This document shows positions 1 to 8,917 of a DNA stretch of 64,000 nucleotides, piece after piece. Made by a program: the position numbers and the translations under genes. Under the pieces are notes generated by a model, which was given only the letters and a program-made list of their open reading frames with translations, was not told the DNA's origin and searched no databases. Each line of letters opens with the position of its first letter. Positions within the stretch are counted from its first letter, which is position 1. The stretch is from Janthinobacterium lividum (GTDB lineage: Bacteria; Pseudomonadota; Gammaproteobacteria; Burkholderiales; Burkholderiaceae_D), in the NCBI RefSeq assembly GCF_034424625.1, contig NZ_CP139976.1, forward strand, positions 186,001 through 250,000. The letters run 5' to 3'.

Positions 1-1000
1 CGTTCGGCGCGGACAGGCTGCCGCCGTTATGCACTTCGCGCCCGGCCAGCAGCACATAGCCGCCGCCTTCCGTCACCGTCTGCGGCTTGCGCGTGCTGAT
101 CTGCGCGCCAGCCTGCACCACCACGTCGGCCGTGGCGTTGGCGTGCGTGGCCACGCTGCCGTTGAGCACCAGATCGTTGGCCAGCGTGGGCTTGAAGCCC
201 GAGCCCTGCGTTTCGCTGTAGATGCCCTTACGGAATTGGCTGTCGCTCATGCCCACGGCGGCGGCCACCAGACTGCGCGTGTCGACCTGGCTGCTGCCCG
301 TAAACACGATGCCATTGCGGTTGACCAGCATCACCGTGCCGTCAGCCTTGATCTGGCCGCGGATCTGGCTGGGACGGGCCAGCGGATCGTTGACGCGGTT
401 GAGTACGGACCAGTTCGCCAACTGGTCAAATTGCAGGGTGGTATTCTGGCCGATATTGAACGTTTCCCAGTTCAGGATCGCCTTGTCGGCCGTCTGCTTG
501 ACGGTCACCACGGTCTTGCCGTCGGCCTGCGCCTGCGTGGGGCCATTCGCGTTGAACCAGCCCGCCGTCAGGCTGTTGCTGTCGACCTTCAAGCCGCCTT
601 CGGCCAAGCCTTCCGGCACCTTCGAGCCGGCGGCAATGGCCGCCTGGCGCGCCGCCTGCTGGGCCGCCTGCTGCACGGCGATGGCGCGTGCGGCCAGTTG
701 CAGATTGTTCAGCGAACTTTGCAGCTGTGCATTGGCTTTTTGCTGCTGCGCCTGCTTATTGTCCGTCCCGATGATGGCCTGGCCATTCGGCAAGCGTCCC
801 GTGGCGGCGGCCGTGCCCTGCTGCGCACCCTTGCCGGCAAACCAGGCACCGCTGAATGGCTGCTGCGCCTGCGCGCCGCCCGCCTGCAGCAGCACGGCGA
901 TGGCCAGCGCCAGCGGTTTCAATCGCACCGGGCGACCAATCCGGTTGCCCGCCATGGCGGAGGAGGATGCGTGTTTCGTGACCGACTTGCTTCGCTGCAT
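1..1000 (-). CDS. Filamentous haemagglutinin-like exoprotein (two-partner secretion, TpsA), N-terminal part only
   Basis: The reading frame runs off the left edge, so only about the first 333 residues are present. The ATG at 1000 follows an AAGGGAA ribosome site. The N-terminus has a long basic extension and then a hydrophobic stretch ending AQAQQ, an extended signal peptide typical of very large exported proteins. A Q/A-rich linker follows. A haemagglutination-activity (TPS) domain starts near residue 165, with the motifs NWETFNIG, VLNRVND, PSQIRGQIKADG and NRNGIVF. In the family this domain is recognised by an outer-membrane TpsB partner, and the rest forms a beta-helix secreted from the cell. 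No TpsB is visible in the window. The gene is 180 bases downstream of the FecR gene and on the same strand, so it is a likely target of that signalling system (inference). The last TPS motif seen is in the window, but the size of the C-terminal repeat region is unknown. Confidence 0.88.
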   Translation of the reverse strand, partial: MQRSKSVTKHASSSAMAGNRIGRPVRLKPLALAIAVLLQAGGAQAQQPFSGAWFAGKGAQQGTAAATGRLPNGQAIIGTDNKQAQQQKANAQLQSSLNNLQLAARAIAVQQAAQQAARQAAIAAGSKVPEGLAEGGLKVDSNSLTAGWFNANGPTQAQADGKTVVTVKQTADKAILNWETFNIGQNTTLQFDQLANWSVLNRVNDPLARPSQIRGQIKADGTVMLVNRNGIVFTGSSQVDTRSLVAAAVGMSDSQFRKGIYSETQGSGFKPTLANDLVLNGSVATHANATADVVVQAGAQISTRKPQTVTEGGGYVLLAGREVHNGGSLSAPN

Positions 1001-1180
1001 GGCGACATTCCCTTTTCATGTTCCGTTGCTGACCGATATCGCGAGGCGGCGCGCGGCACGCACGGGGCGGGCGGCAGGCACTGATTCGCGGCTTCCAGCA
1101 GCATTGACAGGGAACAAGGTCCGGGACTGCAAAAGGTCATGAAAATGTCATAATTGGCGAGATGCCATCGGCCTGCATCG
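1001..1180 (-). promoter_or_regulatory. Intergenic region between fecR-like gene and haemagglutinin gene, probable promoter
   Basis: These 180 bases separate the FecR stop from the exoprotein start. An AT-richer patch near 1136-1157 reads, on the minus strand, TGACATTTTCATGA. A similar string, TGTCATTTTATGA, lies upstream of the STN-domain gene near 3491-3505. This pair could be part of a shared ECF-sigma promoter, but the resemblance is short and unproven. Confidence 0.3.
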
Positions 1181-2128
1181 CTAGCCAAACAGCACGATGC
1201 CGCCCGGCAGCCGCGTCACCCGCGCGCCATACGCGTCCTGGATCAGGGCGATCACATCGTCGAGGCGGTCGAGCGAAAAACTCGCTTGCACGCGCGTGTG
1301 CTTCAAGGCCTCGCCATTGAGGATCAGCTTGCCGGGACGGTAGCGGTTCACCTCGTCCACCACCTCGGCCAGCGTGCTTTGTTTAAATACCAGCAGGCGC
1401 TGGCGCCACGCGCTGACGTCGCCCTTCGCCACCGCACGCGCGATGCCGAAATGCTCGGGCCGGTAACGCAGCTGCTGGCCCGCCGCCAGTTCCGCATCGT
1501 TGCCGGCCTGCGCCACGCGCAGGCGGCCCGCCAGGCAGGTCACGCACACTTCCTGGCCGAACAAGCGGATATTGAAGCGCGCGCTGCCGGCCGACACCGT
1601 GCCGTCGCCCGCCTGCACGCGCACCCTCGCCGCGCCGCGCAAGCCGGCCTGGAATTCCGCCTCCCCCGCCAGCAGCACCAGCGACGCGGCGCCATCCTGC
1701 AGCGGCGCCGCATCGAGGCGCGTCTGCGTATTCATCTGCACCAGCACACCGCCATCGAGCGCCACTTCGCGCTGCTCGCCCGTGCCGGTGGCGTAGTCGG
1801 CAGCGAGGCCCGCCACGGCCGGCCACAGGTCCGTGGGCGGGCGCAGCACCAGCAAGCCCAGTGAGGCGGCGACGGCGCCACCGAGCCAGGCGCGCCGCGC
1901 CACGTTCACGGGCGTCTGCGCCCGCTTGACGGCGCGCGCGGCCGGCGCCATGGCGCCCCACACGGCGCGCGCCTCGGCAAACGCATTGGCATGCTTGCGG
2001 CTGCGCGCGCACCAGTGGCGAAACACTTGCGCGTCGCGCTCGCTGACCTGGCCCGAGGCCAGGCGCACCACCCACGCCTGCGCTTCCTGTTCGATGACAC
2101 CCATGTCGTCTTCCGCTTGTTCAGTCAT
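1181..2128 (-). CDS. FecR-family anti-sigma/sigma regulator (VreR-like)
   Basis: A 315-residue inner-membrane regulator. Residues about 15-56 form the cytoplasmic DUF4880 segment that binds the sigma factor (QAWVVRLASG, FRHWCARSRKHANAF). Residues about 81-96 are the single membrane span. The periplasmic FecR domain follows from about 112 (GEQREVALDGGVLVQMNTQTRLD), and a DUF4974-type domain ends the protein. The ATG at 2128 overlaps the end of the ECF sigma gene by 8 bases, so the two are translationally coupled. In the Fec/Vre families this protein relays a periplasmic signal from the STN-domain partner to the sigma factor. Longer in-frame extensions upstream lie inside the sigma gene and are not credible. 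Confidence 0.88.
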   Translation of the reverse strand: MTEQAEDDMGVIEQEAQAWVVRLASGQVSERDAQVFRHWCARSRKHANAFAEARAVWGAMAPAARAVKRAQTPVNVARRAWLGGAVAASLGLLVLRPPTDLWPAVAGLAADYATGTGEQREVALDGGVLVQMNTQTRLDAAPLQDGAASLVLLAGEAEFQAGLRGAARVRVQAGDGTVSAGSARFNIRLFGQEVCVTCLAGRLRVAQAGNDAELAAGQQLRYRPEHFGIARAVAKGDVSAWRQRLLVFKQSTLAEVVDEVNRYRPGKLILNGEALKHTRVQASFSLDRLDDVIALIQDAYGARVTRLPGGIVLFG

Positions 2129-2678
2129 GATGTTTAGACGTTTTCCCCGCCCCGGGACCGAAGCGCTGGATGAAATCGCGTCCCATGCGTTCGCAGCAAT
2201 GTTCGAGTCCGGCGCGCAATTCCTTCTCCACCGTGCGGGCGGAAATGCCGAAGCGCTCGGCGATGTCGCGGTGCGGCAACTGGTCGACGCGGGCGGCGAT
2301 GACGATGGCGCGCCGGCGTTTCGGCAGCTCCTGCAAGGCCCGTTCCAGTTCTTCCAGCTCGGCGCGCGCACTGAAGGTGCGGGCCGGGTCGGCCAATTCA
2401 TCGGCCATCTCGTACAGATCGTCGATATCCGGCAGGCTGAGCAGGCGCGCATTGTCGCGGCGTTGATCTTCCGCAATGTTGATGGCGATGCGCATCAGGT
2501 AGGCGGACGGGTAGCTGATCGCCTCGGGCGCATTCATCCGTTCCACCCGCAGATACGTTTCATGCAGCGCGTCATTGGCCAGGTCTTCCGAGCCCAGGCG
2601 GCGCTGCAAGTGGCGGCGAAACTGTCCGTAGCGTTCCAGGAACAGCTTGCGCAAGGTGGCTTTCAGCAAGTCCGGCAT
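2121..2678 (-). CDS. ECF sigma factor, FecI/VreI type
   Basis: A 185-residue sigma-70 family regulator. Region 2 is visible near residues 10-75 (FLERYGQFRRHLQRRLGSEDLANDALHETYLRVER), and region 4 is near 115-165 (LPKRRRAIVIAARVDQLPHRDIAERFGISARTVEKEL). The second is the helix-turn-helix that reads the -35 element. The ATG at 2678 is preferred over a TTG further upstream because it lies just 2 bases after the stop of the preceding gene and fits the usual family N-terminus. It directs RNA polymerase to cell-surface-signalling promoters. The likely targets here are its own operon and the adjacent exoprotein gene (inference). Confidence 0.9.
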   Translation of the reverse strand: MPDLLKATLRKLFLERYGQFRRHLQRRLGSEDLANDALHETYLRVERMNAPEAISYPSAYLMRIAINIAEDQRRDNARLLSLPDIDDLYEMADELADPARTFSARAELEELERALQELPKRRRAIVIAARVDQLPHRDIAERFGISARTVEKELRAGLEHCCERMGRDFIQRFGPGAGKTSKHHD

Positions 2679-2680
2679 GG

Positions 2681-3409
2681 TCAGGACACCCCAGACAGGA
2701 GGTAGGGCGCGCAATCGGCGCCTGGGTCGGGCCGCGGCGTCAGTAAAATCGTCAGCGGCTGCGGCAAGCCCGCCGGTGGCGCGTCATCGATCAGCAGGCT
2801 GCGCAGGCGCTGCAGCACGGCGCGGTCGCGCTGTTCCACGCCGCTCGGTTCCAGCACATGTACGGCGCGCACCTTGCCCCGCTCGTCGAGCCACAGCTGG
2901 AACGCCAGGCGGTAGCGGCCAAACGCGTCCGGATGCAAACGGCACAGGGCGCGCGTGAGCGAGCGCTGCAGGATGGCCGCATAGCCTTGCAATGGTGCGG
3001 TGGCGGGGGCAGCTTCGGCCGGCGCGGGCGCCGGCGCCACGGGAGCGTCGGCCAGCGCCAGCAAGGTAAACGCATTGCTGCCGCTGAAGCGCGCGCCCAG
3101 CTGGGTACCGGCCAGCAGGCGCTGCAGCGCCTCGGCCGGCGTGTAGTCGCCGCGCACGGGCGCCGCCGTGCGCCCCGCCGCCAGCTGGCTGCTGACGAGC
3201 ACGGAATACCCGGTCACTTCGCCGAACGCCACCAGCGCCGCATCGAGCGGCTGGGCGGGCAGGTCGAAGTGCAGGGTAGCGTGCGCGGCGGCATCAGCAC
3301 CGTCCGCACCCGCAGCCGGTCGCACGAATGTCATGAATGTCATCAATGTCATCAGCAAGCAGGCGGACAGGGCATTGCCCTTTGCGGCGCGGCGGTAGGT
3401 TTGTGTCAT
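2681..3409 (-). CDS. Periplasmic STN-domain / TonB C-terminal-domain signalling protein (VreA-like)
   Basis: A 242-residue exported protein. It has a signal-type hydrophobic segment (about 14-35), then an STN (secretin/TonB short N-terminal) domain at about 45-118 (LHFDLPAQPLDAALVAFGEVTGYSV, YTPAEALQRLLAGTQL). A Pro/Ala-rich linker spans 122-140, and a TonB C-terminal-like domain follows (AILQRSLTRALCRLHPDAFGRYRLAFQLWLDERGKVRAVHVLEPSG). It lacks any beta-barrel, so it is not a TonB-dependent receptor. This STN-plus-TonB-C design with a sigma and a FecR gene directly behind it matches the organisation of VreA-VreI-VreR of Pseudomonas aeruginosa. The ATG at 3409 has GGAAA upstream. It is probably the first gene of the operon. 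Confidence 0.82.
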   Translation of the reverse strand: MTQTYRRAAKGNALSACLLMTLMTFMTFVRPAAGADGADAAAHATLHFDLPAQPLDAALVAFGEVTGYSVLVSSQLAAGRTAAPVRGDYTPAEALQRLLAGTQLGARFSGSNAFTLLALADAPVAPAPAPAEAAPATAPLQGYAAILQRSLTRALCRLHPDAFGRYRLAFQLWLDERGKVRAVHVLEPSGVEQRDRAVLQRLRSLLIDDAPPAGLPQPLTILLTPRPDPGADCAPYLLSGVS

Positions 3410-3603
3410 TTTCCAGGGAAATCAACGAGAAAGCCTGCTCATGAAGTGTCTTGACTGCAATGTTGTCTGCAGAATGGCAAGATGGTAGCTTCATAAAATG
3501 ACAACTGCATGACATGGCGTCGGCCCGCATCCCGGCCTGTGTCATCGCCGCGACATATGACCTTGCTATGCTGAACGCCTGATCCACCGCTCCGGGAGCC
3601 GCC

Positions 3604-3969
3604 ATGGCACGCCTGTTCTTGCTGTTACTGCTGGCCTGCGCCGCCCTGTCCGCACAGGCGGACGAACACACCGTCGTCGTCAAGGCCGCCGCGCCCGAGA
3701 AGGGTTGCGTGGAAGTGGAAGTCAATGGCCAGCGCGCGCAATCGATGTCATGCTTGAATGAAAAATTATTACCCAGTAGCAACACACTGAACCGGCAGCC
3801 GCCCGCCCTGTCCGGCGCGGAAGCGATCGTGCAGCGCCCGTCGAACCAGCTGGGCCTGTACAACCGCGCCGCCCTCGAACACCGCATGGGCAATGCCTTT
3901 GGCAAGTCCGTCACGCCGCAGCGCCCAAGTCCCCCACCGCCCGCCAGCCCGCTGCTGCCGCCACGTTGA
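3604..3969 (+). CDS. Small secreted protein of unknown function
   Basis: A 121-residue protein that I do not recognise. Residues 1-19 are a clear signal peptide ending AQA, so the mature protein starts DEHTVVVK. The mature part has two cysteines ([19 protein letters not shown]) that could form a disulphide, and it ends in a proline-rich tail ([14 protein letters not shown]). It is divergent from the signalling operon. A GGGAG ribosome site precedes the ATG. It ends 94 bases before tex and is probably transcribed separately. It is likely periplasmic. Confidence 0.6.
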   Translation: MARLFLLLLLACAALSAQADEHTVVVKAAAPEKGCVEVEVNGQRAQSMSCLNEKLLPSSNTLNRQPPALSGAEAIVQRPSNQLGLYNRAALEHRMGNAFGKSVTPQRPSPPPPASPLLPPR

Positions 3970-4063
3970 CGCCGTTGTCAACGCACAGTCCATTTGCGCT
4001 GTCAAGATTGCGCAATCGCGCCGATTGCGTATCATTCCAGGCTTGATCGCTCTGGAAACAACC

Positions 4064-6412
4064 ATGCTGCCCACTATCGAACAACGCCTTGCCCTTGAAC
4101 TTGCCGCCAAACCGGTGCAGGTTGCCGCCGCCATCGAACTGCTCGACGAAGGCGCCACCGTGCCCTTCATCGCCCGTTACCGCAAGGAAGCGACCGGCGG
4201 CCTCGACGATATCCAGCTGCGCCTGCTCGAAGAGCGCTTGCGCTACCTGCGCGAGCTGGAAGAGCGGCGCGCCGCCATCGTGGCGTCGATCACGGAACAA
4301 AACAAGATGACGCCCGAATTGCTCGACGCCGTCATGCACGCGGAAGACAAGACGCGCCTGGAAGATTTGTATCTGCCCTACAAGCAAAAGCGCCGCACGA
4401 AGGCGCAGATCGCCATCGAAGCGGGCTTGATGCCGCTGGCCGACGGCTTGCTGGACAATCCCGAACTGACGCCGGAAATGGAAGCGGGCAAGTTCCTGCG
4501 CGACGCGTTTACGAGTGCCGACGGCAACAACCCGGGCGTGGCGGACACCAAGGCGGCCCTCGACGGCGCGCGCCAGATTCTGATGGAACGCTTCGCCGAA
4601 GACGCAACGTTGCTGCAAACCTTGCGCGAGTACGTGCAGGAACATGGCATCGTCGAATCGAAAGTGGTGGAAGGCAAGCAGGACGAAGGCGAAAAATTCG
4701 CCGATTATTTCGATTACTCGGAAACCATTTCCACGGTCCCCTCGCACCGCGCCCTGGCCCTGTTGCGCGGCCGCCGCGAAGGCATCCTCGACGTCACCCT
4801 GCGCCTGGATACGGAAGCGGAAAAACCGAAATGGGATGCGCCGCACAATCCGTGCGAAGGCCGCATCGCCGCCCGCTTCGGCATCAAGCAACAAGGCCGT
4901 CCGGCCGACAAATGGCTGGCCGACACGGCGCGCTGGACCTGGCGCGTGAAAAGCTTCATGCACCTGGAAACGGAACTGATGGGCGCTCTGCGCGAACGCT
5001 CGGAACTCGATGCGATCAATGTGTTCGCCACCAATCTGAAAGCGCTGCTGCTGGCCGCGCCCGCCGGTCAGCGCGCCACCATGGGCCTCGATCCTGGCTT
5101 GCGCACGGGCGTGAAAGTGGCGGTCGTCGATGCCACCGGTAAAGTGGTCGACACGGCCGTGATCTATCCGCACCAGCCGAAGAACGACTGGGATGGCTCG
5201 CTGCATACGCTGGGCCGCCTGGCCGCCAAGCACAATGTGTCGCTGATTTCCATCGGCAACGGCACGGCCTCGCGCGAGACCGACAAGCTGGCGCAGGATT
5301 TGATCAAGCAGCATCCGGAAGCGAAGATGACGAAGATCGTCGTCTCGGAAGCGGGCGCTTCGGTGTATTCGGCGTCCGAATTCGCCTCGAAAGAGTTGCC
5401 GGACATGGATGTGTCCCTGCGCGGCGCCGTGTCGATTGCGCGCCGCCTGCAAGACCCGCTGGCCGAACTGGTGAAGATCGACCCGAAATCGATCGGCGTG
5501 GGCCAGTACCAGCATGACGTGAGTCAAAGCCAGCTGGCCCGCTCGCTTGATGCCGTGGTGGAAGATTGCGTGAATGCCGTGGGCGTGGACGTGAACACGG
5601 CGTCGGCGCCGCTGCTGGCGCGCGTCTCCGGCCTGTCGGCCAGCGTGGCGCAAAGCATCGTCACCTACCGCGACATGAAGGGCGCGTTCACCTCGCGCGC
5701 AGCCTTGAAAGCCGTGCCGCGCCTGGGCGATAAAACGTTCGAACAGGCCGCCGGCTTCCTGCGCGTGATGGGCGGCGACAATCCGCTGGACGCGTCCGCC
5801 GTCCACCCGGAATCGTACCCGCTGGTGGAAAAGATCCTGGCCGATATCAAGAAGGATATCAAGGCTGTCATCGGCGAAACGGCGCTGCTGAAAACCCTCA
5901 GCCCGGCAAAGTACGCGGATGAAACCTTCGGCGTGCCGACCATTTCCGACATCCTGAAGGAACTGGAAAAGCCGGGCCGCGACCCGCGTCCGGAGTTCAC
6001 CACCGCCACCTTCAAGGAAGGCGTGGAAGAAATCCGCGACTTGCGCCCGGACATGATCCTCGAGGGCGTGGTCACCAACGTGGCCGCCTTTGGCGCCTTT
6101 GTCGATATCGGCGTGCACCAGGATGGCCTGGTGCACATCTCGGCCCTGTCGAACACCTTCGTGAAAGATCCGCACACGGTGGTCAAGGCGGGACAAGTCG
6201 TCCGCGTCAAGGTGCTGGAAGTCGATGAAAAGCGCAAACGCATCGCGCTGACCATGCGCCTGACGGATAGCGCGCCGCAAGCGGGCAGCAAGCCCGAGCA
6301 AAAGGGCGACCGCAACGACCGCCGCAGCATGGCGCAGCACCAGTCGCAGTCGCGCAACGCGCCCGAGCCGGCCGGCAGCATGGCCGCCGCGTTCGCCAAG
6401 CTGCGCGGTTAA
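4064..6412 (+). CDS. tex: Tex-family RNA-binding transcriptional accessory protein
   Basis: A 782-residue cytoplasmic nucleic-acid-binding protein. In order it has the Tex N-terminal helical region ([21 protein letters not shown] near residues 27-47), a YqgF/RNase H-like core from about residue 340 ([16 protein letters not shown]), helix-hairpin-helix repeats ([15 protein letters not shown] near 510), and a C-terminal S1 domain from about 665 ([19 protein letters not shown]). A short basic, glutamine-rich tail follows. The length matches the family. The ATG at 4064 starts the conserved [11 protein letters not shown]-terminus. A longer in-frame extension overlaps the upstream gene and was rejected. 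The long open frame on the opposite strand is a shadow. Confidence 0.95.
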   Translation: MLPTIEQRLALELAAKPVQVAAAIELLDEGATVPFIARYRKEATGGLDDIQLRLLEERLRYLRELEERRAAIVASITEQNKMTPELLDAVMHAEDKTRLEDLYLPYKQKRRTKAQIAIEAGLMPLADGLLDNPELTPEMEAGKFLRDAFTSADGNNPGVADTKAALDGARQILMERFAEDATLLQTLREYVQEHGIVESKVVEGKQDEGEKFADYFDYSETISTVPSHRALALLRGRREGILDVTLRLDTEAEKPKWDAPHNPCEGRIAARFGIKQQGRPADKWLADTARWTWRVKSFMHLETELMGALRERSELDAINVFATNLKALLLAAPAGQRATMGLDPGLRTGVKVAVVDATGKVVDTAVIYPHQPKNDWDGSLHTLGRLAAKHNVSLISIGNGTASRETDKLAQDLIKQHPEAKMTKIVVSEAGASVYSASEFASKELPDMDVSLRGAVSIARRLQDPLAELVKIDPKSIGVGQYQHDVSQSQLARSLDAVVEDCVNAVGVDVNTASAPLLARVSGLSASVAQSIVTYRDMKGAFTSRAALKAVPRLGDKTFEQAAGFLRVMGGDNPLDASAVHPESYPLVEKILADIKKDIKAVIGETALLKTLSPAKYADETFGVPTISDILKELEKPGRDPRPEFTTATFKEGVEEIRDLRPDMILEGVVTNVAAFGAFVDIGVHQDGLVHISALSNTFVKDPHTVVKAGQVVRVKVLEVDEKRKRIALTMRLTDSAPQAGSKPEQKGDRNDRRSMAQHQSQSRNAPEPAGSMAAAFAKLRG

Positions 6413-6416
6413 GTCC

Positions 6417-6887
6417 ATGGCCGCCGGGCATGACCTTGTCATCCTGGCGGTGGACGCCGCCAGCATGGAGGCGCAGCTGCTGCTCGATGAATTGTCGGAT
6501 ACGCTGCTGCGCATCAATGGCGACAGCGGCCGCTCTTCCTTCGATGTCGAAGCGGCAACCTTGCGCGGCGGCTTTTACCTGGCGCGCGATGGCGCTGGAG
6601 AACTGCTGGGCTGTGCCGCCCTGCGGCCGCTGGGCGAAGCGGACAGCACCATAGGCGAGCTCAAGCGCATGTATGCGCGCCCTGGCGCCGCCGGCGTGGG
6701 TGCGGCCCTGCTGGCCCATGTGGAGGTGCAGGCGCGCCAGCATCACTACCATGCCCTGCACCTGTCCACCCGCGTGGCAAATGGGCGTGCCGTGGCGTTT
6801 TATGCCAAACACGGCTATGCACCCGTCATTGCCTGGGGCAAATACGTGGGCGCGGCGCAATCGGTGTGCCTGGGCAAGACCTTATAA
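6417..6887 (+). CDS. GNAT-family N-acetyltransferase
   Basis: A 156-residue acetyltransferase. The acetyl-CoA-binding region is visible as GELKRMYARPGAAGVGAALLAHVEVQA, the motif A pattern RxxGxGxxLL, and NGRAVAFYAKHGYAPV matches motif B. The substrate cannot be read from the sequence. It starts 4 bases after the tex stop with no strong ribosome site of its own, which suggests it is co-transcribed and translationally coupled to tex. Confidence 0.85.
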   Translation: MAAGHDLVILAVDAASMEAQLLLDELSDTLLRINGDSGRSSFDVEAATLRGGFYLARDGAGELLGCAALRPLGEADSTIGELKRMYARPGAAGVGAALLAHVEVQARQHHYHALHLSTRVANGRAVAFYAKHGYAPVIAWGKYVGAAQSVCLGKTL

Positions 6888-6992
6888 GCCCCAGCGTGGC
6901 TGACTTGCCCGATTTATGACTTGAGCGCATACCCGTGCCGGCGTTTTCTTATAAAATGACGGCATCTATTTATTTACCCATCAGAGGCAGCT

Positions 6993-7304
6993 ATGAGCGA
7001 CGTACAAACCTGGATCAAAGAAACCGTGACGAGCACGCCAGTCGTGCTGTTCATGAAGGGCACGGCCCAGTTCCCGCAGTGCGGCTTTTCCGGCCGCGCC
7101 ATCCAGATCCTGAAAGCATGCGGCGTGGAAAACATCGCCACCGTCAACGTGCTGGATGATCCGGAAGTACGCCAAGGCATCAAGGATTACTCGAACTGGC
7201 CTACCATTCCGCAGCTGTATGTCAAAGGCGAGTTCATCGGTGGTTCCGATATCATGAATGAAATGTTTGAATCGGGCGAACTGAAGTCCCTGCTGGATGC
7301 CTGA
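6993..7304 (+). CDS. grxD: Monothiol glutaredoxin, Grx4 family
   Basis: A 103-residue protein with the CGFS active site at residues 30-33 ([14 protein letters not shown]), plus [17 protein letters not shown] for glutathione binding. This family binds a bridging [2Fe-2S] cluster with glutathione and carries or stores Fe-S clusters rather than reducing disulphides. AGAGG precedes the ATG. Its last 8 bases overlap ubiX, so the two are one transcription unit. Confidence 0.95.
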   Translation: MSDVQTWIKETVTSTPVVLFMKGTAQFPQCGFSGRAIQILKACGVENIATVNVLDDPEVRQGIKDYSNWPTIPQLYVKGEFIGGSDIMNEMFESGELKSLLDA

Positions 7305-7911
7305 TAACCAGCTTGCGCGGCCGCGCCGTATCGTCGTGGCCATCACGGGCGCCACGGGCGCCGTATATGGCTTGCGGCTGCTGCAATTGCTCGGCGCCAT
7401 CCCCGGCGTCGAGACGCATCTGGTCTTGTCCGATGCGGCCGTACTGACCCTGCACCAGGAAACGGGCGTGGGGCGCAAGGAAATCGAAGCGCAGGCGCAC
7501 GTGGTGCACAAGCTGCGCGACATCGGCGCCTCTATCGCCAGCGGCTCGTTTCAATCGGATGGCATGGTCGTCGCACCGTGCTCGATGAAGACCCTGGCGG
7601 CCGTGGCCCATGGCTTGTCGGATAATTTGATCACGCGGGCAGCCGATGTGGTGCTCAAGGAGCGCCGCCGCCTGATCCTGATGGTGCGCGAAACGCCGTT
7701 CAACCTGGCGCACCTGCGCAATATGACAGCCGTGACGGAAATGGGCGGCATCATCTTCCCGCCCTTGCCGAGCTTTTATCACCACCCGCAGAGCATTGCG
7801 GACATGGTCGACCATACGGTGGCGCGCGTCATCGACCTGCTGGGCATCGAGCATAGCCTGGCACCGCGGTGGAATGGTTTGAAGTCCGCTGGCGACACCC
7901 CTATCCTCTAG
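7297..7911 (+). CDS. ubiX: Flavin prenyltransferase UbiX
   Basis: A 204-residue flavoprotein that makes prenylated FMN, the cofactor of UbiD-type decarboxylases in ubiquinone synthesis. The N-terminal flavin-binding motif [18 protein letters not shown] is clear. The family motifs [16 protein letters not shown] and [13 protein letters not shown] follow in the right order. It overlaps grxD by 8 bases. Its stop lies 30 bases before the structured repeat at 7941-8056, which may end transcription here. Confidence 0.95.
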   Translation: MPDNQLARPRRIVVAITGATGAVYGLRLLQLLGAIPGVETHLVLSDAAVLTLHQETGVGRKEIEAQAHVVHKLRDIGASIASGSFQSDGMVVAPCSMKTLAAVAHGLSDNLITRAADVVLKERRRLILMVRETPFNLAHLRNMTAVTEMGGIIFPPLPSFYHHPQSIADMVDHTVARVIDLLGIEHSLAPRWNGLKSAGDTPIL

Positions 7912-7940
7912 TTGGCGTCACGAATTAACTGGCATCACGA

Positions 7941-8056
7941 TGCCTGACAAAAGCGTAGCGAGCGGAAGGAAGAGCTAGTCGAGAAGCGCAACCGTACTCT
8001 AGTACGGTGAGCATCGCAGGCTAGCTATGCCGACGCGCAGTAGCTTTGGTCAGGCA
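7941..8056. repeat. Structured intergenic repeat, copy A (large imperfect hairpin)
   Basis: This element has outer arms at 7941-7954 and 8043-8056 that pair at 13 of 14 positions. GTAGCGAGC follows the left arm directly, and GCGCAGTA precedes the right arm directly. At the centre is CCGTACT-CT-AGTACGG (7992-8007). An inner pair AGCTAG/CTAGCT sits between. Copy B at 16293-16412 has the same blocks with the same spacing (28, 16 and 27 bases) but different arms. It lies between the convergent ubiX and a short minus-strand ORF, so it could act as a bidirectional terminator or be a non-autonomous mobile repeat. Confidence 0.8.
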
Positions 8057-8063
8057 TCCGCCA

Positions 8064-8234
8064 CTAGCGTTTTTCGAATTGCGTAGCACTTGCCTGCTTC
8101 AAATCCCTGGCTTCTTCAACCATCCTGCGGTGGGCGATCCGTTTGCGCATCACTTCCGCATGTTGCGCGGCAGTCATGGGGGGCACGGTCATCAAGTCCT
8201 TCAGCTGCGCGGTATTGCTGTAGTTACTTTTCAT
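8064..8234 (-). CDS. Short hypothetical protein
   Basis: A 56-residue frame with a basic, helical C-terminal half (AEVMRKRIAHRRMVEEARDLKQ). I do not recognise it. The ATG at 8234 is chosen because the sequence upstream of it in frame (to 8390) is less protein-like, but no good ribosome site is visible. It ends 8 bases from the structured repeat. It could be a real small gene or a chance frame. Confidence 0.35.
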   Translation of the reverse strand: MKSNYSNTAQLKDLMTVPPMTAAQHAEVMRKRIAHRRMVEEARDLKQASATQFEKR

Positions 8235-8479
8235 AAGACGGCTCAAATGCTCTGCTCCGTAGTGGATGAACTGGCTGCTTCTGATGTGATTATGCGCTGG
8301 TATTGGCCGCTGCGCCGCCGCGAGCGGGATTATTGTTAAATAATTCCGCTGCAGCGCAACATGCGAGGTCTTATTGTGCGGCAAAATCATGTCTCCAGTA
8401 TGACGTTGCGCAAATAAAAGGACAGGGAGAGCACCGTCAGCGAAAGGCGGACGGCGCCGGCCGGGGATGGCCTGAATGC

Positions 8480-8887
8480 TTACTTTTGGTAGTTGACTCT
8501 GACCAGCATGCGAATAAATTCTCGCGCGATTTGACGATGATGTTCATCCAATCTTTGCAAATCGGCAATTAATTTCACATCGGCGGACTCAAAACGCGAC
8601 AAAGCGCTGCCCGCTTCGCCATTCGGCGTGGCGCTTTCCGGACCACCAAAACGCAACCATTCCGCTGGAACGCCCAACCATTGGGCAATCATGCGCAATT
8701 TCTCTTGCGTCGGAATTGCTTCACCTACTAACCATTTCCTAGCTGCATGCACGGTAATCGGGCGCCCGTCGAAACGGATATTGAATTCCCGGGCCAGTCT
8801 GGTCGGGCTGTCTGGAGAATAATGGGCGTTTTTGAGAGCCAACTGAAGTCGCTGGCTGAAGCTTTCGCGTTCGTTAGAAGAATTCAT
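8480..8887 (-). CDS. XRE-like helix-turn-helix regulator
   Basis: A 135-residue putative repressor. The N-terminal half carries a lambda-repressor-like DNA-binding fold (FSQRLQLALKNAHYSPDSPTRLAREFNI, ITVHAARKWLVGEAIPTQEKLRMIAQWLGVPAEWLRFG). The C-terminal half is helical (ADVKLIADLQRLDEHHRQIAREFIRMLVRV). No partner gene (toxin, prophage operon) is recognisable next to it. A perfect 9-base inverted repeat lies 11 bases upstream of its ATG, which suggests autorepression. There is no Shine-Dalgarno sequence, so translation may be leaderless. The surrounding 8.1-9.5 kb is poorer in GC and in genes than its neighbours. Confidence 0.78.
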   Translation of the reverse strand: MNSSNERESFSQRLQLALKNAHYSPDSPTRLAREFNIRFDGRPITVHAARKWLVGEAIPTQEKLRMIAQWLGVPAEWLRFGGPESATPNGEAGSALSRFESADVKLIADLQRLDEHHRQIAREFIRMLVRVNYQK

Positions 8888-8897
8888 AGGTGTACTA

Positions 8898-8917
8898 TTT
8901 CATGTTGTAACATGAAA
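8898..8917. promoter_or_regulatory. Probable operator of the XRE-like regulator
   Basis: TTTCATGTT-GT-AACATGAAA is a perfect 9-base inverted repeat with a 2-base centre. It sits 11 bases upstream of the regulator start at 8887. This is the size and position expected for an XRE/CI-type dimer site that represses its own gene. A weaker related string (TGTTACATTTGAAA) lies near 8944-8957. Confidence 0.65.

Noticed and set aside
3911..6517. An 868-codon open frame on the minus strand opposite tex
   Set aside because: It is the antisense shadow of a GC-rich gene: low-complexity, His/Arg-rich translation, no domain, and tex is unmistakable on the other strand.
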